Below are positions 46,473 through 56,016 of a stretch of 64,000 nucleotides of DNA, piece by piece. A program made the position numbers and the translations under genes. The notes beneath the pieces are model-generated. The model was not told the origin of the DNA and made no database searches. It saw nothing but the letters and a program-made list of their open reading frames with translations. Location of the stretch: NCBI GenBank assembly GCA_015863195.1, contig JACBXO010000006.1:1-64000 (forward strand), written 5' to 3'. This DNA comes from Aerococcaceae bacterium DSM 111022 (GTDB taxonomy: Bacteria > Bacillota > Bacilli > Lactobacillales > Aerococcaceae). Every line of letters starts with the position of its first letter. Position 1 is the first letter of the stretch.

Positions 46473-48119
46473 CTATCCTTCCATTAATAATAATTCTGGA
46501 TTAGCTAAGTATTTCTTAACTTCGTTCATTGCATTTTGAGCTGTAGCTCCGTCAATTAAGCGGTGGTCATAGCTTAATGATAATTTAACTACGCGACCAA
46601 CTGCTAATTCACCGTTCTCATCAACAACTGGTTGTTGTACGATTGAACCAAATCCTAAGATAACTGCTTCTGGGAAGTTGATGATTGGTGTAAACCATTT
46701 ACCACCAGCAGAACCAATATTAGAAATTGTAATTGTTCCATCTTGCATGTCGCTTGCAGATAATTTACCTTCATGTGCATCGCCTGCTAATGAAGTAATT
46801 GAGTCAGCAATATCAAACATGCTCTTAGAGTTAGCATCTTTAATGTTTGGTACATATAATCCACGCTCTGTATCTGTTGCGATACCTACGTTATAGTAGT
46901 TTTTGTAAACAATCTCTTGAGTTGTTTCGTCATAAGATGCGTTGATAATTGGGTATTTCTTAGCTGCTGCTACTAATGCTTTAACAACATATGGTAAGAA
47001 TGTTAATTTAGTATCGCGTTCTGCTGCGATATCTTTAAATTTCTTACGGTGGTTCCATAACGCTGTAACTTCAATTTCATCAAAGTGTGTAACGTGTGGA
47101 GCTGTGTAAGCTGAAGTAACCATTGCTTTAGAAATAGCTTTACGCATACCTGTCATTGGTTCACGAGTTTGACGTTCACCTGTTGGGATTGGCTTAGCTG
47201 CTGCAATTGGTTTAGCCGCTGCTTTTTCAGTTGCTGGCGCTGCTGCTTCAGTTGCTGCTGGAGCCGCTTGAGACGCTGCTGGAGCTGTTGCATTTGGATC
47301 AAATGCGTTAACATCTTCTGCTGTTACACGTCCGCCTTTTCCAGATGGAGTAACTTGAGTAATATCAATACCTTTATCACGTGCTAATTTACGTACTGAT
47401 GGCATTGCTAATACACGTCCCGCTGGGTTATCAGCACCTGCTGAACCTGTTGCTGCACCTGGTTCTGCTGAAGCCGCTGCTGGAGCTGCTACTGCTTCTT
47501 CTGCCACTGGTGCTGCTGGACCTTCACCTTGATAATCTGGAGCATCAATATCAACTAATGGTTCACCAACAGTTAATACGTCACCTTCACCATGGTGAAT
47601 TTTAACGATTTTACCAGCATAAGGAGTTGGTAACTCTTCTACTGCTTTATCGTTTTGGATTTCAACGATTACTTGGTCTTCTTCTACTTCGTCACCTTCA
47701 GCAACTAACCAAGAAACGATTTCACCTTCAACAATTCCTTCACCTAATTCTGGGAATAGGAATTGGAATACTCCTCCACCTGAAGAAGCTACTGGTGTGC
47801 TTTCAGTTGCGATTGATTCTGCCGCTGGTGAAGCTGGTGTTTGTTCTTCAGCTGCGTTTTCTGTTTCATCGTCTTCGTAGCCCGGTGCATCGATTTCTAC
47901 GATAACATCTCCAACTGTTAATACTTGACCTTCTTCTGCAACTACTTTTACTACTTTACCGTTAACTGGAGAAGGTAATTCTTCTACTGCTTTATCATTT
48001 TGAATTTCAACTAAGATGTCGTCTTCTTTAACTTCTTGTCCTTCTTGAACTAATAAAGAAACAACTTCTCCTTCGACAATCCCTTCACCTAGTTCAGGTA
48101 ATAAAAATTTAAATGCCAT
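46473..48119 (-). CDS. pdhC: Dihydrolipoamide acetyltransferase (E2) with two lipoyl domains
   Basis: 548 residues. Two lipoyl domains with attachment motif [10 protein letters not shown] (Lys43 and Lys158), a flexible Ala/Pro/Glu linker, an E1/E3-binding domain ([20 protein letters not shown]) and a catalytic domain ending in [13 protein letters not shown] with the active-site His. Transfers the acetyl group from lipoamide to CoA and forms the core of the PDH complex. Separated from pdhB by 66 bases that contain a hairpin (48155-48181). Confidence 0.97.
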   Translation of the reverse strand: MAFKFLLPELGEGIVEGEVVSLLVQEGQEVKEDDILVEIQNDKAVEELPSPVNGKVVKVVAEEGQVLTVGDVIVEIDAPGYEDDETENAAEEQTPASPAAESIATESTPVASSGGGVFQFLFPELGEGIVEGEIVSWLVAEGDEVEEDQVIVEIQNDKAVEELPTPYAGKIVKIHHGEGDVLTVGEPLVDIDAPDYQGEGPAAPVAEEAVAAPAAASAEPGAATGSAGADNPAGRVLAMPSVRKLARDKGIDITQVTPSGKGGRVTAEDVNAFDPNATAPAASQAAPAATEAAAPATEKAAAKPIAAAKPIPTGERQTREPMTGMRKAISKAMVTSAYTAPHVTHFDEIEVTALWNHRKKFKDIAAERDTKLTFLPYVVKALVAAAKKYPIINASYDETTQEIVYKNYYNVGIATDTERGLYVPNIKDANSKSMFDIADSITSLAGDAHEGKLSASDMQDGTITISNIGSAGGKWFTPIINFPEAVILGFGSIVQQPVVDENGELAVGRVVKLSLSYDHRLIDGATAQNAMNEVKKYLANPELLLMEG

Positions 48120-48154
48120 TAAGTGTTACATCCTTTCTTTATGAATACTGAAAA

Positions 48155-48181
48155 GAGAGAGGACATAAAGTCCTCATTCTC
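48155..48181 (-). other. Hairpin in the pdhB-pdhC spacer
   Basis: GAGAGAGGAC (48155-48164) pairs with GTCCTCATTCTC (48170-48181), with two mismatches near the base. On the minus strand it is followed by TTTTC, a poor terminator tail. It may be an attenuator or an RNA-processing stem within the operon. Confidence 0.5.
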
Positions 48182-48185
48182 TAAA

Positions 48186-49163
48186 TTAGAAATCTGTCGT
48201 TTCTTTCACTGCGTTAACAATGTCTTCTGAGTTTGGTAACCAAGCTTTTTCAGCCATACCAAATGGATAAACAGTGTTTGGAGCAGCAACAAAGTTGATT
48301 GGTGCTTTCAATGATAGAATTGAACGTTGTGAAATTTCAGAAATTACTTTCTCACCAACACCTGCTTGACGTTGTGCTTCTTGAACAACAACAACACGAC
48401 CAGTTTTTTCAGTTGTTTCAACTAAAGTATCGATATCTAATGGGTAAACTGTACGTAAGTCTACAACTTCTGCTGAGATACCTTCTTTTTCTAAAGCTTC
48501 AGCTGCAGTTAATGCTTCACGAACCATTGCTCCGTAAGCAATAATAGATACATCTGTACCTTCTTTAGCTACGTTAGCTTTTCCTAAAGGAAGTGTATAT
48601 TCTTCTTCGGGAACTTCTTCACGGAATGAACGGTATAATTTCATATGCTCTAAGAAAACAACTGGATCGTTGTCACGGATAGATGAAATTAATAACCCTT
48701 TTGCATCATATGGGTTCGAAGGAATAACTACTTTGATTCCTGGAGATTGAGCGATTAAACCTTCTAATGAGTCCGCGTGCATCTCTGGAGTTGCAACCCC
48801 ACCACCAAATGGTGAACGGATTGTAACTGGCATGTTACGTTTACCACCCATACGGTAGCGAGTACGTGCCATTTGTCCTACGATTGAGTCCATTACTTCG
48901 AATACAAAACCGAAGAATTGTACTTCCATAATTGGACGGAAACCTTCTAATGATAAACCAATTGCTAAACCACCGATACCAGACTCAGCTAAAGGAGTGT
49001 TAAATACACGGTCTTCGCCGAATTTATCTTGTAAGCCCTCAGTAGCACGGAATACCCCACCGTTTGCTCCTACGTCTTCACCGAAGACTAGTGTACGGTC
49101 GTCTTTACCTAATTCAAGTTCCAAAGCTTGTGTAATCGCTTGGATCATTGTCATTTGTGCCAT
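48186..49163 (-). CDS. pdhB: Pyruvate dehydrogenase E1 component, beta subunit
   Basis: 325 residues. Forms the thiamine-diphosphate heterotetramer with E1 alpha. Recognisable: [62 protein letters not shown] and a C-terminal [20 protein letters not shown]. It starts two bases after the pdhA stop, so translation is coupled. Confidence 0.97.
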   Translation of the reverse strand: MAQMTMIQAITQALELELGKDDRTLVFGEDVGANGGVFRATEGLQDKFGEDRVFNTPLAESGIGGLAIGLSLEGFRPIMEVQFFGFVFEVMDSIVGQMARTRYRMGGKRNMPVTIRSPFGGGVATPEMHADSLEGLIAQSPGIKVVIPSNPYDAKGLLISSIRDNDPVVFLEHMKLYRSFREEVPEEEYTLPLGKANVAKEGTDVSIIAYGAMVREALTAAEALEKEGISAEVVDLRTVYPLDIDTLVETTEKTGRVVVVQEAQRQAGVGEKVISEISQRSILSLKAPINFVAAPNTVYPFGMAEKAWLPNSEDIVNAVKETTDF

Positions 49164-49165
49164 AA

Positions 49166-50272
49166 TTACTTATTCTCCTTTGCTTCATATTCTTTAATTT
49201 GTTCTGCAGTAATTGTATCTGGTGTTTCATACATATTACGTAAGAAATCAGAAACTTTTTGAGTTGGTGCGCTTTCAGCTTTCTTGATTGCTTCTCTAGC
49301 TTCTTCTTTAGCTTGTTCAACTACAGCTTCTTCTTTTTCTTCAGACCATAATCCTTTTTCGTTTAAGAATAAACGGTAACGATCTAATGGGTCTAATGCA
49401 CGCCAGTGATCTTGTGCACCTTCTGGTTGGTAACGTTTTGGATCGTCCCCTGATAATGAGTGAGGATCGTAACGGTAACATAATGTTTCAATTAAAACTG
49501 GACCATTTCCTGCGATTGCATATTCACGAGCTGCTTTAGTTACAGCGTAAACTGCTAAAATATCCATACCATCTACTTGGATACCAGGAATACCAGCTGC
49601 TACACCTTTTTGAGCTAATGTTGGTGCTGCTGTTTGGAATTCACGAGGAGTTGAAATTGCCCATCCGTTATTTTGGATAACGAATACTGCAGGTGCTTGG
49701 TAAGCTCCAGCGAAGTTCATACCTTCATAAACATCACCTTGTGATGAACCACCGTCACCAGTCCAAGTCATAGTAATGGCTTTACGACCATTTTTCTTAA
49801 TTCCAAGAGCTGCTCCAGCTGCTTGTACGTATTGCGCACCGATAATGATTTGTGGTACATAAGCACGGAATTCTTCTGGGTATGTTGATCCGTCTACATG
49901 TCCTTTAGACCATAAGAATGCTTTATCACGAGGTAAACCATGTTCCATCATTTGTGGTAAGTCACGGTAACCCGGGAATAATACGTCATCTGAAGTAGTT
50001 GCAGCAACAGTACCTAATTGTGAAGCTTCTTGACCAGCAGTAGGTGCAACGAATCCTAATCGTCCTTGACGACTGAATGCACGCATACGCTCATTCCACT
50101 CACGGTAAAATACCATTTTCTCCATAAACTCTACTAATTCTTCGTCTGATAAATCAGGCATTAAATCAGGGTTTACAACTTTCCCTTTGTCATCGAGTAC
50201 CGCTACAGTCTCGAAATTAAAATTGTTTGGATCTAACAATTCTTCAATTGAAGCAAATTTTTGTTCTGCCAT
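49166..50272 (-). CDS. pdhA: Pyruvate dehydrogenase E1 component, alpha subunit
   Basis: About 368 residues. Decarboxylates pyruvate with thiamine diphosphate. The cofactor motif runs from [18 protein letters not shown] to [10 protein letters not shown], and the phosphorylation-loop-like [16 protein letters not shown] is present. The ATG at 50272 follows GAGGAATG. An open frame continues 50 codons upstream without a ribosome binding site and is rejected as coding. Transcription probably starts near 50511 from a cre-overlapped promoter, leaving a leader of about 240 bases. Confidence 0.96.
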   Translation of the reverse strand: MAEQKFASIEELLDPNNFNFETVAVLDDKGKVVNPDLMPDLSDEELVEFMEKMVFYREWNERMRAFSRQGRLGFVAPTAGQEASQLGTVAATTSDDVLFPGYRDLPQMMEHGLPRDKAFLWSKGHVDGSTYPEEFRAYVPQIIIGAQYVQAAGAALGIKKNGRKAITMTWTGDGGSSQGDVYEGMNFAGAYQAPAVFVIQNNGWAISTPREFQTAAPTLAQKGVAAGIPGIQVDGMDILAVYAVTKAAREYAIAGNGPVLIETLCYRYDPHSLSGDDPKRYQPEGAQDHWRALDPLDRYRLFLNEKGLWSEEKEEAVVEQAKEEAREAIKKAESAPTQKVSDFLRNMYETPDTITAEQIKEYEAKENK

Positions 50273-50523
50273 CCTTACACATTCCTCTCTTCTGTTTGTT
50301 AAATAATACACAATACGTATAACTGTATTATTTTCTACAACTAATTTACCATCATTTGAACTAATATGCAAGAGTATTAGTTCAACAAATCCAATAATAG
50401 CGACAATTGACAGTGTTTCCATTTTAACAAGTTATTTTGAAACAGATTTGCCACACAGCTGAATTCTGTTTCATATTTTTGTTAAAATTCAATACACCAA
50501 CAAACTATTCCATTAAAATTATA
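50273..50523 (-). promoter_or_regulatory. Promoter and dyad-rich leader of the pdh operon
   Basis: The -10 TATAAT lies at 50518-50523 (plus), with a weak TTGATA -35 at 19 bases. The leader contains a large imperfect inverted repeat (arms 50421-50446 and 50465-50488), a perfect 11-base inverted repeat (TTGAACTAATA 50356-50366 and its complement 50375-50385) and a Rex-like sequence TTGTTAAATAATACACAA (50296-50313). I do not recognise a known riboswitch or T-box. Confidence 0.5.
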
Positions 50524-50527
50524 ACAC

Positions 50528-50541
50528 AAAAAACGCTTACA
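50528..50541 (-). promoter_or_regulatory. Possible cre site (CcpA) at the pdh promoter
   Basis: On the minus strand TGTAAGCGTTTTTT matches the catabolite-response element TGWAANCGNTNWCA at 12 of 14 positions. It sits between the -10 and -35 regions, so CcpA would repress. Confidence 0.45.
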
Positions 50542-50640
50542 ATATCAATGATGTCAACATCTCATCTCGACTATATACAGACTCATGGTGTTTCATTTTC
50601 GAGACTTTTAAGAAATTGGATGTTGATCCACGGCGTTTTT
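50529..50640. other. Nested three-arm dyad upstream of the pdh promoter
   Basis: AAAAACGC (50529-50536) pairs with GCGTTTTT (50633-50640); TCAACATC (50554-50561) with GATGTTGA (50619-50626); CTCGA (50566-50570) with TCGAG (50599-50603). The three arms are in nested order. The outer left arm coincides with the cre-like site. No ORF or known RNA is seen. Confidence 0.4.
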
Positions 50641-50689
50641 GTTTCATTTTTTATTTAAATAATATTTTTATGGAACGAAAATATACGTA

Positions 50690-50757
50690 AAAAATAATCT
50701 ATTTATACTAAGGAATAAAAGAAAAAACTTTTAATTCCTCCATATAAATAGACCAAC
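50690..50757 (-). terminator. Terminator of the acc/fab operon
   Basis: A long hairpin: ATCTATTTATA plus GGAATAAAAG (about 50698-50724) pairs with CTTTTAATTCC plus TATAAATAGA (about 50731-50751) around an A-rich loop. On the minus strand it is followed by TTATTTTTT. It lies directly after accA. Confidence 0.85.
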
Positions 50758-50765
50758 TCATAAAA

Positions 50766-51548
50766 TTATTGAAATTGTTTAAAACGATCTTTCCTTTTAA
50801 CTAAGCGATCTTCCACCGTTTCTTTCTGCATTTCACCAAAAGTCTGCTTAATCTCTTTGACTAGAATATTTAAAATCGCTTCATTAGATAAGTCTTTTTC
50901 ATCAATTGTTTCGGGAATAATCTTTTCAATCACACTCAGTCTATAAAGATCCTGACTGGTTAAATTCATATTCTCGGCTGCTTCCGGTGCTAATTTGGCA
51001 TCTTTCCATAGTATCGAAGCGAATCCTTCTGGAGAAAGAATGGAATAAGTCGAGTTTTCCAACATCCAAACTTGATCAGCTAACGCCAGAGCAATTGCTC
51101 CACCACTACCCCCTTCACCTAGAACTATCGCTAAAGTAGGTACAGTTAAGCGACTCATCGTCAACAAGCATTCCGCAATCGCTGTTCCAATTCCTGCTTC
51201 TTCCGATTCAGGTGTGGCATCAGCTCCGGCAGTATTGATTAAAGTTAAAACAGGTCGATTAAATTTTTCCGCTTGTTCCATTAACCTAATTGCTTTACGG
51301 TAACCATGAGGACGCACTGACCCGAAATTTCTTTGAATATTTTCTTTCGTCGACTTTCCTTTTTGAATACCAATGAAAGTGATTGGTGTTTCTTCCATGA
51401 GTCCAACACCACCAATAATTGCATGATCTTCGCCACTTAGACGGTCACCATGCATTTCCATCGTCGCCGAACATAATTGCTCAATTACATCTGCAGCAGA
51501 AACACGTGATGTTTGACGTGCGCGTTTGACGATATCATATTTCCCCAT
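50766..51548 (-). CDS. accA: Acetyl-CoA carboxylase carboxyltransferase subunit alpha
   Basis: 260 residues. With AccD it transfers the carboxyl group from biotin to acetyl-CoA. Family features: VSAADVIEQLCSATMEMHGDR, GFGSVRPHGYRKAIRLMEQAEKF-like, INTAGADATPESEEAG and GEGGSGGAIALALADQVWML. Shorter than the E. coli protein, as usual in Lactobacillales. It overlaps the end of accD by 14 bases. Last gene of the operon. Confidence 0.96.
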   Translation of the reverse strand: MGKYDIVKRARQTSRVSAADVIEQLCSATMEMHGDRLSGEDHAIIGGVGLMEETPITFIGIQKGKSTKENIQRNFGSVRPHGYRKAIRLMEQAEKFNRPVLTLINTAGADATPESEEAGIGTAIAECLLTMSRLTVPTLAIVLGEGGSGGAIALALADQVWMLENSTYSILSPEGFASILWKDAKLAPEAAENMNLTSQDLYRLSVIEKIIPETIDEKDLSNEAILNILVKEIKQTFGEMQKETVEDRLVKRKDRFKQFQ

Positions 51549-52407
51549 GATTGACCTCCCCTGCTCCTTGATGTGTCGCTAATAAGAATTGTAATACTTG
51601 CGATTGTTTATCACGTGAGACAATATTATCAATAAAACCATTTTCTAAGACTGTTTCTGCTTTTTGGAAATCATCTGGTAGTTTTGAGTTAATCGTTTGT
51701 TCAATTACACGTTTACCGGCGAAACCAATCGTTGCATTTGGTTCAGCAATTATTACATCGCCTTGCATCGCAAAACTCGCTGTAACACCGCCCGTTGTTG
51801 GATTGGTTAAAACACTACAATAAAAGAGTCCAGCCTGACTGTGTCTTTCAACGGCTTGAGAAATTTTAGCCATCTGCATCAAAGATAAAATACTCTCTTG
51901 CATACGCGCCCCACCTGAAGCTATATATAAAACAACTGGCAATCTCTGTTCTGTAGCATAATCAAATAAGTTCGTTAATTTAGTCCCAACCGCTGTTCCC
52001 ATGCTTCCCATTAAGAAGTCATTTAACATCACACCGAGTCCAACTGAATAATTTCCAATTTGACCGATTCCAGTTAAAACGGCTTCATTTACGCCTGTTT
52101 TCTTTCGAAGTTTGGCGTGTTTTTCTTCATATCCTGGAAATCCTTCTGAAAAATCAGGTAAAATCGTTTCATTTATTTCTTCGAAATTCCCATTTGTTAT
52201 CCAATTTGCTCGTTCTCGAGCAGGAAAAACTAAATGATAATCACAATGTGCACAGACGTAATGGGGCGCAATTTGTGATTGTAAAACGAGTCGATTACAT
52301 GACGGACAACGTTCAACGATATTATCTGGAAGTTGATCAGTGCGTTTATTTATTTCTTTACCTGTTGGTAGTGTCACCGCACGATACCGACGGAATAATT
52401 TACTCAT
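51535..52407 (-). CDS. accD: Acetyl-CoA carboxylase carboxyltransferase subunit beta
   Basis: 290 residues. An N-terminal four-Cys zinc finger (CPSCNRLV and CAHCDYH, about residues 34-57) is followed by the crotonase-like domain (VGLGVMLNDFLMGSMGTAVG, IASGGARMQESILSLMQMAK, NPTTGGVTASFA, GFAGKRVIEQT). Complete. It lies 11 bases after accC. Confidence 0.96.
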   Translation of the reverse strand: MSKLFRRYRAVTLPTGKEINKRTDQLPDNIVERCPSCNRLVLQSQIAPHYVCAHCDYHLVFPARERANWITNGNFEEINETILPDFSEGFPGYEEKHAKLRKKTGVNEAVLTGIGQIGNYSVGLGVMLNDFLMGSMGTAVGTKLTNLFDYATEQRLPVVLYIASGGARMQESILSLMQMAKISQAVERHSQAGLFYCSVLTNPTTGGVTASFAMQGDVIIAEPNATIGFAGKRVIEQTINSKLPDDFQKAETVLENGFIDNIVSRDKQSQVLQFLLATHQGAGEVNHGEI

Positions 52408-52418
52408 TTAACCCCTCC

Positions 52419-53807
52419 TTACTGAGTTGCTTTCGTTATTATTTCTCGAATACGTAACCAGTTATCATAAAAAGAATCTTCAAACCAGTTCGTATTAGTT
52501 TCTCCATTTTGTACATACTTGTTTCCGATTAAAGCCTCTAGTAATTCAATGTTTGAAACAACACCCTGAATATTAAATTCATATAAAGCACGCTGCATTA
52601 CTTTGAACGCCATCTCTGCATCTGGCTGATGGACGATTATTTTAGCAATCATCGAATCATAAAAGCTGGGAATTGTATAGTTTGTGTATAAAGATGTTTC
52701 GACACGGACGCCAATTCCACCTGAAGGTAAAATTAAATGATCGACATGGCCTGCTTGAGGTCTAAAGTTATTGCGTGGGTCCTCCGCATTAACACGGCAT
52801 TCAATTGATACACCTTTAAATTTGATATCATCTTGGGTAACAGATAATTCATTTCCTTCGGCAATACGAATTTGTTCACGTACAATATCAACACCTGTGA
52901 TCATTTCTGAAATTGGATGTTCAACTTGAAGACGTGTATTCATCTCCATAAAGTAATAATTTCCTTCTGGATCCACTAAAAATTCAATCGTTCCAGCATT
53001 AGTATAACCAATTGCTTCAGCTGCTTTAACGGCTGACTCACAAATGTTTTGACGCACGTTTTCTGGAAGTCCAATAGCTGGGGCAATCTCAATTAATTTT
53101 TGTTGATTCCGTTGAATTGAACAATCTCTTTCGCCTAAGTGAATCACATTGCCATGTTCATCTCCTAATAATTGAACTTCAATATGTTTGGCTGGCGTGA
53201 TTACTTTTTCGATGTATAAGTCTTTATTTCCATAAATACTTTGTGTTTCGAATTGTGCTTGATTAAATTTTATTTCCAGGTCTTCTTCGGAGTTAACACG
53301 GCGCATCCCTTTTCCGCCTCCACCATCAGAAGCTTTTACCATTAAAGGATAACCAATTTTTTCAGCGATAATACGTGCTTCATCTAAATCAGCGACTAAA
53401 CCTTTACTGCCTGGAACAATTGGTACGCCTGCTGCAGCCATGGTTTGTCTGGCATGGTCTTTATTTCCCATCGTATCGATTATTTCACTCGATGGGCCAA
53501 TAAATTTAACCCCCACTTCTTCACAAAGTCTGACGAAGTCGCTTTTTTCTGATAAAAAACCATAACCAGGGTGAATTGCATCCGCCCCGGTTACTAGTGC
53601 TGCTGAAATAATGGCGATTGGATTCCCATAAGAATCTAACGTCTTGGCAGGGCCAATACAAATTGCTTCATCTGCTAATTCTGCATGTAAAGCATTACGA
53701 TCAGCTTCTGAAAAAACAGCCACTGATTTTATGCCTAACTCACGTAGAGCACGAATAATTCTTACTGCAATTTCTCCACGATTAGCAACTAATACCTTTT
53801 TAAACAT
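52419..53807 (-). CDS. accC: Biotin carboxylase subunit of acetyl-CoA carboxylase
   Basis: About 462 residues. Carboxylates biotin on AccB using ATP and bicarbonate. ATP-grasp features: MFKKVLVANRGEIAVRIIRA, GYGFLSEKSDF, KASDGGGGKGMRRV, ERDCSIQRNQQKLIE and FMEMNTRLQVEHPISEMI. ATG at 53807 gives the canonical N-terminus; the longer frame runs into fabZ. The gene begins one base after the fabZ stop. Confidence 0.96.
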   Translation of the reverse strand: MFKKVLVANRGEIAVRIIRALRELGIKSVAVFSEADRNALHAELADEAICIGPAKTLDSYGNPIAIISAALVTGADAIHPGYGFLSEKSDFVRLCEEVGVKFIGPSSEIIDTMGNKDHARQTMAAAGVPIVPGSKGLVADLDEARIIAEKIGYPLMVKASDGGGGKGMRRVNSEEDLEIKFNQAQFETQSIYGNKDLYIEKVITPAKHIEVQLLGDEHGNVIHLGERDCSIQRNQQKLIEIAPAIGLPENVRQNICESAVKAAEAIGYTNAGTIEFLVDPEGNYYFMEMNTRLQVEHPISEMITGVDIVREQIRIAEGNELSVTQDDIKFKGVSIECRVNAEDPRNNFRPQAGHVDHLILPSGGIGVRVETSLYTNYTIPSFYDSMIAKIIVHQPDAEMAFKVMQRALYEFNIQGVVSNIELLEALIGNKYVQNGETNTNWFEDSFYDNWLRIREIITKATQ

Positions 53808-53808
53808 A

Positions 53809-54273
53809 TTAAATCGCCTCGGAATCTGCAAAAACAACTGTAATCTCAGCTTGAGATGCTACTTCTTCACCAACATAACAAGTTCCTTTAACTACAGCGA
53901 TTTGTTTTCTTTGTTTAATATATTCAACTTCGATGCGTAATACATCGCCAGGTTCTACTTGACGGCGGAATTTTGCTTTATTTACAGCTCCAAGAAAACC
54001 AAGTTGTCCTTCTAAACCATTTTCAGAGCCTTCTTCTTTTGCTTGGGCAATTAAAGGGGCAATCGCTGCTTGAGCCATTGCTTCTATTTGTAAGACACCA
54101 GGCATTACAGGATGATCTGGAAAATGTCCTTGGAAGAAGGGTTCATTGATTGTCACATTCTTAATACACACTGCTCGCTCTCCGGGTACGACTTCTTCAA
54201 CACGGTCAATAAAGAAGAATGGATAACGGTGTGGTAAATATTTCATTAATTCTTTTGCGGTTAATACTGCCAT
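53809..54273 (-). CDS. fabZ: 3-hydroxyacyl-ACP dehydratase FabZ
   Basis: 154 residues, hot-dog fold. Dehydrates 3-hydroxyacyl-ACP. Active-site His and Glu lie in LPHRYPFFFIDRV and FFQGHFPDHPVMPGVLQIEAMAQA. Since no fabM is present, isomerisation for unsaturated fatty acids could depend on a FabN-type activity here or elsewhere; that cannot be judged from sequence. It follows accB by nine bases. Confidence 0.94.
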   Translation of the reverse strand: MAVLTAKELMKYLPHRYPFFFIDRVEEVVPGERAVCIKNVTINEPFFQGHFPDHPVMPGVLQIEAMAQAAIAPLIAQAKEEGSENGLEGQLGFLGAVNKAKFRRQVEPGDVLRIEVEYIKQRKQIAVVKGTCYVGEEVASQAEITVVFADSEAI

Positions 54274-54282
54274 AATTTCCTC

Positions 54283-54756
54283 CTATATCACTCGGATTAA
54301 TGGTTGATTGTATTCAACCACCGCTTCATTCTCAACTAAAATCTCAGTTACAATACCAGATACTGGTGAATGGATTTCATTCATTAATTTCATCGCTTCT
54401 ACGATACAAACAACGTCACCTTTATTGATTCTATCTCCTACTTGAACATAAGGTTCTGAGTCAGGTGTCTCTTGTAAATAAACTACCCCTATCATTGGTG
54501 AGACAACATCTTCTGTTGCTGAATCTGGTAGTGATGCCGTTTGTGGTTCAGTTTGAGTAACTGAGCCTTCATTTGCTTCAACTGTTGGTAACGCAGCATT
54601 CGTTACAGAATTTGGAGCCACCGGTGATTCATTTACTTCTTGGTGCGGAACTTCTTTACTTAAAATCACATGTGTATCCGCTTGTTTAAAATCTACATAA
54701 GCAACAGTTGATTGATCTAATTTATCAATCAACTGCAATAGTTCAGTATATTCCAT
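54283..54756 (-). CDS. accB: Biotin carboxyl carrier protein of acetyl-CoA carboxylase
   Basis: 157 residues. An N-terminal segment (LLQLIDKLDQSTVAYVDFKQ), a Pro/Ala/Thr/Glu linker and a C-terminal biotinyl domain with the attachment motif VEAMKLMNEI (Lys near residue 122). Lies three bases after fabF. Confidence 0.95.
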   Translation of the reverse strand: MEYTELLQLIDKLDQSTVAYVDFKQADTHVILSKEVPHQEVNESPVAPNSVTNAALPTVEANEGSVTQTEPQTASLPDSATEDVVSPMIGVVYLQETPDSEPYVQVGDRINKGDVVCIVEAMKLMNEIHSPVSGIVTEILVENEAVVEYNQPLIRVI

Positions 54757-54759
54757 GAA

Positions 54760-55998
54760 TTAGGCACCGTCCCAACGTTTAAATAAAATAGTTGCATTAT
54801 GTCCACCAAATCCTAATGAGTTAGACATTGCATAACGAATCTCTGCCTCACGGCCTTGTCCTGGTACATAATCTAGATCTAAGCCTTCTCCTGGTGTTTC
54901 TAAACCGAGTGTTGCTGGAATGTAGCCTTCTTCGATAGCTTTAGCAAGAACTACTGCTTCAATTCCTCCCGCTGCTCCAAGTAAATGACCTGTATGACCT
55001 TTGGTTGAAGAGATAGCTGTTTGATAAGCTGCATCTCCTAGCGCTCTCTTGATTGACTCTGTTTCTGCTGTGTCATTTGTTGGTGTTGATGTACCATGAG
55101 CATTAATATAATCAATTTCTTCCGGTTTAACGCCTGCCATATTCATCGCATCGCGCATTGCTTCTGCAGCTCCTTCACCGTCGGGGCGTGGTGCTGTTAT
55201 GTGATATGCATCGGAGTTGGTTCCATATCCTACAATTTCGGCATAAATTTTCGCTCCACGTGCTTGAGCAGATTCTAATGACTCAATATATAGTACTCCT
55301 GCGCCTTCCCCAGCTACAAAGCCGTCGCGGTCTTTGTCAAATGGGCGGGAAGCTTTAGTTGGGTCTTCGTTGCTAGATAGTGCGGTTAAGGCGTCGAATG
55401 AGCCCATGGCTAGTGGTACTACGGATGCTTCGGAGCCACCGACAAATGCGCCATCGAGCATGCCTGTTGCGATTTTTAAGAATGCTTCACCAATGGCGTT
55501 TGTTCCAGCTGCGCAAGCGGTATTTAATGAATATGACGCTCCGCGTGCTCCTGTTTTAATGGCTACATTGGCTGCTCCCATATTTGAAATGATCATTGGT
55601 ATAAACATTGGATTCAAGCGTCTTGGTCCTTTGTCAAGTAAGCGTTGGTAGCCGTTTTCGATTGTTTCAAAGCCACCAATACCTGTTCCCATGATTGTCC
55701 CAATGCGCATGGCATTTTCGTCTGTAATTTCAATGCCTGAGTCTTTTAATGCTTCGTCAGCTGCTACGATGGCATATTGAGAGAAGCGGTCAAGACGTTT
55801 TAATTCACGTTTTGGAATGATCGTTTCTGGGTTAAAATCTTTTAACTCGGCTGCTACACTGACTTTATATTCTGACGCATCAAAACGAGTTATTGGGCCA
55901 ATTCCACATTTATTTTCTTTAATTCCGTTCCAAAATTCGTCGACATTATTTCCTATTGGGGTAACTGCACCCACACCTGTTACTACTACGCGTTTCAT
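54760..55998 (-). CDS. fabF: 3-oxoacyl-ACP synthase II (FabF)
   Basis: 412 residues. Elongating condensing enzyme. The Cys-His-His triad is visible: SLNTACAAGTNAIG (Cys near 164), INAHGTSTPTNDTAE (His) and STKGHTGHLLGAAGG (His), with SNSLGFGGHNATILF at the end. Complete. It follows fabG by 18 bases. Confidence 0.97.
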   Translation of the reverse strand: MKRVVVTGVGAVTPIGNNVDEFWNGIKENKCGIGPITRFDASEYKVSVAAELKDFNPETIIPKRELKRLDRFSQYAIVAADEALKDSGIEITDENAMRIGTIMGTGIGGFETIENGYQRLLDKGPRRLNPMFIPMIISNMGAANVAIKTGARGASYSLNTACAAGTNAIGEAFLKIATGMLDGAFVGGSEASVVPLAMGSFDALTALSSNEDPTKASRPFDKDRDGFVAGEGAGVLYIESLESAQARGAKIYAEIVGYGTNSDAYHITAPRPDGEGAAEAMRDAMNMAGVKPEEIDYINAHGTSTPTNDTAETESIKRALGDAAYQTAISSTKGHTGHLLGAAGGIEAVVLAKAIEEGYIPATLGLETPGEGLDLDYVPGQGREAEIRYAMSNSLGFGGHNATILFKRWDGA

Positions 55999-56016
55999 TT
56001 ATTTAATCCTTCTTTC

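Noticed and set aside
47169-47905. Long open frames opposite pdhC (Cys/Trp-rich or Leu-rich)
   Set aside because: They are antisense to the biased Ala/Glu/Pro codons of the E2 linker and lipoyl domains, with no start signals of their own.
50273-50422. Fifty-codon in-frame N-terminal extension of pdhA
   Set aside because: No ribosome binding site precedes its ATG, the added residues are unlike E1 alpha, and it covers the dyad-rich leader; the ATG at 50272 has a good site.
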